Source: Chitinispirillales bacterium (lineage in GTDB: Bacteria; Fibrobacterota; Chitinivibrionia; Chitinivibrionales; Chitinispirillaceae). From it: 35,753 nucleotides of DNA. The stretch is from assembly GCA_031281225.1 (NCBI GenBank), contig JAITFQ010000088.1:1-35753 (forward strand), written 5' to 3'. Shown here piece after piece: positions 31,605-35,753 of this stretch (position 1 is the first letter of the stretch; every line of letters starts with the position of its first letter). The notes under the pieces were generated by a model that was not told the DNA's origin, searched no databases, and saw only the letters and a program-made list of their open reading frames with translations. A program made the translations under genes and the position numbers.

Positions 31605-33040
31605 ATCTCGGTTTCGGCATGTCTCTGCGGCATCAACAGAATCAAAAGATGTCGTTTGAGATGATACAGTCCCTGAAAATACTGCAACTGAACACGCTGC
31701 AGCTTGAGCAGATGCTCAAGGCCGAGCTGGAGTTGAATCCGGTGCTCGAAGTAGAGGACGAGGCAGAACCGGAGATTGAGGCTGAAGAGTATCAGGACAA
31801 GGACGCGGAGCACGGCGACGACGAATACCTCGAAGAACTCAACGGGGGCGATGACTGCATAGACTGGGAAGAGTACCTCGAAGAAGAATATGAAAACGCC
31901 TACTCTTTCAACGAAGAAACCGACCCGGGCGAAGAGCGCTATGAGGCTGCGTCCGTCTATGAGGAAACGCTTGAGGAGCGCCTCATGGACCAACTCGCGG
32001 AGAAGAAAGTTGAAGAGCGTGTCAGGCTGCTCGTCCAGTTTCTCATCGGAAGCCTCGACGACGACGGCTACCTCCGTATCCCCATGAAGGAGATCACCGA
32101 TTTCACCGGGGTCACGGTCGGCGAGGTCGACGACGCGCTCGGCGTGCTGTGGAAACTTGATCCGGCCGGGGTGGGCGCGCGCGATCTGCGGGAATGCTTG
32201 ACGTTGCAACTGCGCGCCCGCAAAATGGAAGACTCCATCGCGATGAAAATCATCACCGACTACTGGGCTCTCTTTGAGAAATTAAAAATCCCAGAAATTG
32301 CAAGGCAGCTATCTGTGGAGCCGCGGCAGGTTCAGGACGCAGTCGACATGATAAAAACGCTCGACCCAAAGCCCGGCAACCAATTCGCTGTGAGCAAGTC
32401 GTCTGTGATAATTCCCGATCTGATTGTGGAAAAAGTGGATGGCAAGTTTGTAGTGATACTCAACGACCGCAGTGTCCCCACCCTCCACATAAACAAAAGT
32501 TACGCCGCGATGATAAGGCGTGGCAGTAAGGCGCGAAAGGAGGTCAAGGAGTACGTCCGCGAAAAATTCAACAGCGCCTCATGGTTCATAAAGTCGATAG
32601 AGCAGCGCAGGACAACGATACTTAAGGTGATGTACGCCATCATCGAACGCCAGCAGGTTTTCTTCGAAAACGGCCCGCCGAACATCGCCCCGCTCAAACA
32701 GCAGGACGTAGCGGATATGATAGAGATGAACATATCAACCGTCAGCCGCGTAACAAGCAACAAATACGCCCAAACGCCGCACGGCATATTCGAGTTGAAA
32801 TATTTCTTCACCGAGGCAATGGGCCAAACCACGGAGAGCGGTACCGACGTAACCGCCGAGCGTGTCAAGGACAGAGTCAGGCAAATAATCGAAAACGAAG
32901 ACCCGAAAACCCCCATCACCGACCAGAAAATCGCCGAAATATTGGAGAAGGAAAACCTGCCGGTGGCAAGGAGGACGGTAGCTAAATACAGGGAACAAAT
33001 GAATATCCTTACTGCGCGGATGCGGCAAAAATACGATTAA
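31601..33040 (+). CDS. rpoN: RNA polymerase sigma-54
   Basis: RpoN directs transcription from -24/-12 promoters with enhancer-binding ATPases. The 479-residue protein has the N-terminal activator-interaction region (LRHQQNQKMSFEMIQSLKIL, LQLNTLQLEQML), a very acidic region II (about 48-115, many Glu/Asp), the core-binding domain and the RpoN box ARRTVAKYRE near the C-terminus. The start is TTG 31601: GGAGGG lies seven bases upstream and the sequence MNLGFGMSLR matches the family; the next ATG is 18 bases later. It overlaps the der stop by four bases. Sigma-54 could serve flagellar and other genes, but I did not find a convincing GG-N10-GC promoter in this window. Confidence 0.95.
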   Translation: MNLGFGMSLRHQQNQKMSFEMIQSLKILQLNTLQLEQMLKAELELNPVLEVEDEAEPEIEAEEYQDKDAEHGDDEYLEELNGGDDCIDWEEYLEEEYENAYSFNEETDPGEERYEAASVYEETLEERLMDQLAEKKVEERVRLLVQFLIGSLDDDGYLRIPMKEITDFTGVTVGEVDDALGVLWKLDPAGVGARDLRECLTLQLRARKMEDSIAMKIITDYWALFEKLKIPEIARQLSVEPRQVQDAVDMIKTLDPKPGNQFAVSKSSVIIPDLIVEKVDGKFVVILNDRSVPTLHINKSYAAMIRRGSKARKEVKEYVREKFNSASWFIKSIEQRRTTILKVMYAIIERQQVFFENGPPNIAPLKQQDVADMIEMNISTVSRVTSNKYAQTPHGIFELKYFFTEAMGQTTESGTDVTAERVKDRVRQIIENEDPKTPITDQKIAEILEKENLPVARRTVAKYREQMNILTARMRQKYD

Positions 33041-33042
33041 CT

Positions 33043-33918
33043 ATGAACCAGCAACAACCGCATAACGCAATTCGTTTCCCGACATGGCTAAAACGTGGCA
33101 TGGGATTTTCAGGGCGCCACGGCGAGGTCGCTGGTCTATTATCAACAAACAATCTGAACACCGTATGCTCCGAAGCCAAATGCCCAAACCGCGGCGAATG
33201 TTTCAGCAGGGGCAGTGCCGCGTTCCTTATCCTCGGATCGGTATGCACGAGAAACTGCGCGTTTTGCGGCGTGGAATCCGGACTGCCGTCGGCCGTTGAT
33301 TACGACGAAGGCAAACGCCTCGCCGAGGCCGCCGCGCAGATGGGGCTCAGCCACGTGGTAGTAACGTCAGTAACTAGAGACGATCTGCACGACGGCGGAG
33401 CGTCAGCATTCGCGGATGTTATCAAACACCTGCGCGGCAAAGTTCCGCAGGCAACGATAGAAGTGCTCATACCCGATTTTCAAGGGTCAATCGACGCATT
33501 GATGACCGTCCTCGACAACCGCCCCGACATATTAAATCACAATATGGAAACCGTCCACCGCCTCTACCCGTCAATCCGCCCCCAAGCGATATACGCTCAA
33601 TCGTTAAAATTACTAAAACGAGCCGCTGATGACAACCGTTCCGTTGTCAAGTCGGGAATAATGGCAGGGCTTGGTGAAACGGTTGATGAAGTAAAGGAAC
33701 TGCTACAAGACCTCCGCTCCTCCGGCTGCACCATCGTCACCATAGGTCAATATCTCCGCCCCTCCCTCCACCAAACACCCGTCGAGGAATTCATCTCTCC
33801 CAGCCAATTTTCCGCCTACGAAGAAGCTGCCCTCAGGATGGGTTTCAAACACGTGTTCTGCGGGCCATACGTCAGAAGTTCCTATCGGGCGGAAGAGATG
33901 TACCTCAATCGAAAATGA
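33043..33918 (+). CDS. lipA: lipoyl synthase
   Basis: LipA inserts two sulfurs into protein-bound octanoyl groups by radical SAM chemistry. The 291-residue protein shows the auxiliary cluster motif CSEAKCPNRGEC (C-x4-C-x5-C), the radical SAM motif CTRNCAFC (C-x3-C-x2-C) and the C-terminal VRSSYRAEE with the RSSY ligand serine. Length is normal. It starts two bases after the rpoN stop, so der-rpoN-lipA are a transcript. A lipB or lplA partner is not seen. Confidence 0.96.
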   Translation: MNQQQPHNAIRFPTWLKRGMGFSGRHGEVAGLLSTNNLNTVCSEAKCPNRGECFSRGSAAFLILGSVCTRNCAFCGVESGLPSAVDYDEGKRLAEAAAQMGLSHVVVTSVTRDDLHDGGASAFADVIKHLRGKVPQATIEVLIPDFQGSIDALMTVLDNRPDILNHNMETVHRLYPSIRPQAIYAQSLKLLKRAADDNRSVVKSGIMAGLGETVDEVKELLQDLRSSGCTIVTIGQYLRPSLHQTPVEEFISPSQFSAYEEAALRMGFKHVFCGPYVRSSYRAEEMYLNRK

Positions 33919-33937
33919 ATCACCGCTAAGAGATGTT

Positions 33938-33964
33938 GCTGCGCGGGATACCGCAGCGGTTTAT
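33938..33964 (+). terminator. terminator after lipA
   Basis: GCTGCG (33938-33943) and CGCAGC (33952-33957) form a 6-bp stem with an 8-base loop, followed by GGTTTATT. It would end the der-rpoN-lipA transcript. The U-run is interrupted, so strength is moderate. Confidence 0.55.
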
Positions 33965-34023
33965 TCGGCGCCGGAGCGATAGAAATATAAATTATAGTAT
34001 AAAGCGGCACAGCATATTAGCTA

Positions 34024-34053
34024 TTGACACGCATTCATGGCATCATGTATATT
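34024..34053 (+). promoter_or_regulatory. promoter of the Cys-rich protein gene
   Basis: A consensus TTGACA (34024-34029), an 18-bp spacer ending GGCATCATG, and TATATT (34048-34053). It is the best example of the promoter architecture shared across the window. Confidence 0.75.
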
Positions 34054-34098
34054 TATCTTCATGTATTGCGCCTTTATCCATTAACCAAGGAGCCTGAT

Positions 34099-34287
34099 AT
34101 GCCCTGTGAACTTAATGCCTCCATGCCCTGCCCCTGCACCTACTCCTGCGAACGCCGCGGGAAGTGCTGCGCCTGCCTCGCCTACCACACCGGAAACGGC
34201 GAGTTCCCCGCCTGCTTTTTCACCAAAGCCGCGGAAAAAACCTACGACCGCAGCTTCCGGGCATTGATGAAAGACAGGGGTGTATAA
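34099..34287 (+). CDS. small Cys-rich protein (DUF6485-like)
   Basis: A 62-residue cytoplasmic protein with seven to eight cysteines: MPCELNASMPCPCTYSCERR, then GKCCACLAYHTGNGEFPAC, FF and a helical tail KTYDRSFRALMKDRG. The pattern CxCxYxC..RxGKCCxC..YH...GxxPACFF matches a family of small putative metal-binding proteins that I remember as DUF6485; the family number is from memory. I start at ATG 34099 because AAGGAG precedes it by six bases and cysteines begin at residue 3. The Cys arrangement suggests a zinc or iron-sulfur site. Function unknown. It has a strong promoter of its own. Confidence 0.75.
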   Translation: MPCELNASMPCPCTYSCERRGKCCACLAYHTGNGEFPACFFTKAAEKTYDRSFRALMKDRGV

Positions 34288-34414
34288 AGGGGCGTTACAA
34301 TCAAAACCCCGCTACCGATAGGCCAATCGTTCTTTGACGTGATGAACGCGGTTGTTATTATGCTGTGCCGCGTTTTACAAAATAAAAACGTTTAACCAAG
34401 ATAAGGAAACAATT

Positions 34415-35104
34415 ATGAAATTTGAGATTGTAGTACCAAAGCCGATGACAAGCGAGGAACTTTGGGATGCCCGTAACAAACGGGAAGAGGAGAAAAAAGA
34501 CGTATTTATTGATTTCAGCGATGAGCTGATTGAAAAGGCGCTGTTTTTGGATATCGACGGGGTGATCCAGCAGCCGTCCTCGCAGCGCCGCTTTGATTAT
34601 GTGAACGATGAGGCCGTGATGGACCAATTGTATAAAGAACTTGAAGACAAGTTTAATGTCAATTACCGCGAATTCGACAAATATGACGTTACGGCGACAT
34701 ATTACGACTGGAACAAGGGGGCGGTAGAAGAAATAAGACGGATTCTCGACGTAACTGGAGCCAAAATTGTTGTATCGAGCGACTGGAGAATCGGAAGAAT
34801 GGGATTCTACCTCCCTTTTTTGCTCCGCATACACGATTTCCAAAAGTACCTCCACGGCTACACCCCGATTTATCACGGTTACGGGAGCGGGCCCAAAAGA
34901 CCCGAATACGAAAATATCTCGCGTACCCGCTCCGTTGAAATTCTCGAATACATCCGAGCGCACCCGCATATAAAAAAATGGGTTGCGGTCGATGACATAA
35001 ATATGTCTAAAGATATACCGGAAAACTTTGTTGAGGTATATCCCAGAATAACGGCGGAGGAGGCCGACAGGTGTATTGAGATACTCGGGAAAATGGATAG
35101 TTAA
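34415..35104 (+). CDS. HAD-fold protein similar to the HAD domain of Swiss-army-knife RNA repair proteins
   Basis: This 229-residue soluble protein has the HAD motifs: motif I LFLDIDGVIQQP (nucleophile Asp in DIDG, about residue 46), motif II IVVSSDWRIGR, and the acidic motif WVAVDDINM near the C-terminus. EEIRRILDVTGAKIVVSSDWR (in part) is typical of the HAD_SAK group. Such domains occur alone or in RNA-repair polyproteins and are presumed phosphatases. I start at ATG 34415 with AAGGAAAC upstream; the frame is open to 34352. TTGACG and TATTAT upstream (34332-34359) may be its promoter. There is no RNA ligase nearby, so an RNA-repair role is speculative. Confidence 0.75.
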   Translation: MKFEIVVPKPMTSEELWDARNKREEEKKDVFIDFSDELIEKALFLDIDGVIQQPSSQRRFDYVNDEAVMDQLYKELEDKFNVNYREFDKYDVTATYYDWNKGAVEEIRRILDVTGAKIVVSSDWRIGRMGFYLPFLLRIHDFQKYLHGYTPIYHGYGSGPKRPEYENISRTRSVEILEYIRAHPHIKKWVAVDDINMSKDIPENFVEVYPRITAEEADRCIEILGKMDS

Positions 35105-35193
35105 TCACCGCCCAACAACTGTGGTATCGCCGGACAGGCAAAGTGACTCGTGGGTTGGGGCAATCCGCAACGATTTGACGGCGGCATAAAAAC

Positions 35194-35753
35194 TCACGCC
35201 TCCACCCACTCCCCAATCTGCCTCGTATTGTCATCAATCGCGATCCCCACCTTTTTTCCGTTTTTGTGCGGTTCGGCGTATTGCCTGTCGTCAATCTGTT
35301 TCATAGCCTCTTGCGCCTGCGCTTCGCAGTCGTTATCTTTGGCAACTTTTATTTCAATTATCCACGTGTTTCCCCGACAGGTCACTATGAGGTCTGAACG
35401 TCCCTGATTGCCGTGCATTTCGCCGAACGTCAGCACGCCGCATCCGCGCAGGAACGCGAGGATGGTGGAGCGGTAGAGCCATTCCTGCGCACTTATTTTT
35501 AACCGCCGCCCCTGTTTCATGGCGCTTATGTAATCGTCGTAGGGGATGCTTGCAAGGAGGCGGTTAATGGTTTCTATAAACAGTTCACAATCGTCTTCTG
35601 TCAACGCGTCGATGAGAGATGTGCGAAAATCCATGAACTCGCCGCCGCCGGTTTGTACCATGTTTCTTGTGACTAATTCCGACATGGAGTCAAGCACTTC
35701 GGTGTTGGGATAATCTAACAGAAAATAATCGTCGCCGCCTTCACGCAGCGTCA
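35194..35753 (-). CDS. AAA-ATPase-like / PD-(D/E)XK family protein, C-terminal fragment
   Basis: This gene enters from the right edge; the frame is open to the end of the window, so its true start is outside. About 186 residues are visible. DDYFLLDYPNTEVLDSMSEL matches the YPNxEV element at the start of the DUF1703 region. GRSDLIVTCRGN followed by WIIEIKVAK is the PD-(D/E)XK nuclease-like core (Asp, then E-x-K), and RQYAEPHKNGKKVGIAI is the family's usual ending. This is the C-terminal half of the kind of protein whose N-terminus appears at 1-135. Function of the family is unknown. Confidence 0.85.
   Translation of the reverse strand, partial: TLREGGDDYFLLDYPNTEVLDSMSELVTRNMVQTGGGEFMDFRTSLIDALTEDDCELFIETINRLLASIPYDDYISAMKQGRRLKISAQEWLYRSTILAFLRGCGVLTFGEMHGNQGRSDLIVTCRGNTWIIEIKVAKDNDCEAQAQEAMKQIDDRQYAEPHKNGKKVGIAIDDNTRQIGEWVEA

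Noticed and set aside
35105-35193. Possible hairpin CCAAC...GTTGG after the HAD gene
   Set aside because: The loop is about 40 bases and no U-run follows, so I do not call it a terminator.

Overview
The window is a gene-dense, fairly GC-rich bacterial chromosome segment carrying housekeeping genes plus several accessory islands. The best clue to the organism is the secreted GH5 cellulase at 10621-12612. Its C-terminal domain ends in a 'YLVKGVI...RERVSLMVGVR'-type module that I associate with Fibrobacterota (Fibromonadales/Chitinivibrionia-like, insect-gut or fibre-degrading lineages). Together with flagellar genes, a GH52 beta-xylosidase and sigma-54, I infer a motile, fibre-degrading, Gram-negative-type anaerobe. 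The taxon is an inference, not a demonstrated fact.

Layout. The left edge (1-135) is the start of an AAA-ATPase-like/PD-(D/E)XK family gene, and the right edge (35194-35753) is the end of another member of that family. 212-4029 is a minus-strand operon: LPP20-like lipoprotein, LPP20-like periplasmic protein, then OppB- and OppC-type ABC permeases. A DsbA-like thiol oxidoreductase (4269-5120) diverges from lgt, whose leader contains three 36-bp tandem repeats. lgt is followed by a PIN-domain protein/small protein pair and a comF-type phosphoribosyltransferase. A 54-residue 2[4Fe-4S] ferredoxin lies at 7907-8071. A cytoplasmic GH52 beta-xylosidase and a secreted GH5 endoglucanase are divergently arranged around a tRNA-Arg(CCU). 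12696-17519 is a motility block on the minus strand (flhF, flhG, a small membrane protein, fliA, a charged protein, an HDOD protein). 17675-20379 is tRNA-Ser(GGA), SRP 4.5S RNA, dnaX, ybaB, recR. 20725-23292 is a V4R sensor protein plus a soluble hybrid histidine kinase.

23334-29970 is a nickel operon: CbiM/N-type, CbiQ-type and CbiO-type uptake components, then LarE, LarB and LarC for the nickel-pincer nucleotide cofactor. A DUF4143-type ATPase lies in the middle, translationally coupled to cbiQ, and LarE is short. No LarA-type enzyme is present in the window. 30159-33918 is der-rpoN-lipA, followed by a small Cys-rich protein and a HAD-fold protein.

The most interesting non-coding signals are: a recurring promoter motif, CATNATG directly abutting TATATT with an 18-bp spacer to a TTGACA-like box; an A9 slippery run in dnaX with immediate stops in both shifted frames; an array of five alternating TCCTAAAAC half-sites in front of the DUF4143 ATPase; and a shared short palindromic element that supplies the stop codons of both larB and cbiM. 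I did not find a clearly new multi-gene defence or biosynthetic system. The strongest candidates for novelty are the ATPase insertion with its operator array, and the V4R/kinase pair with a structured leader.
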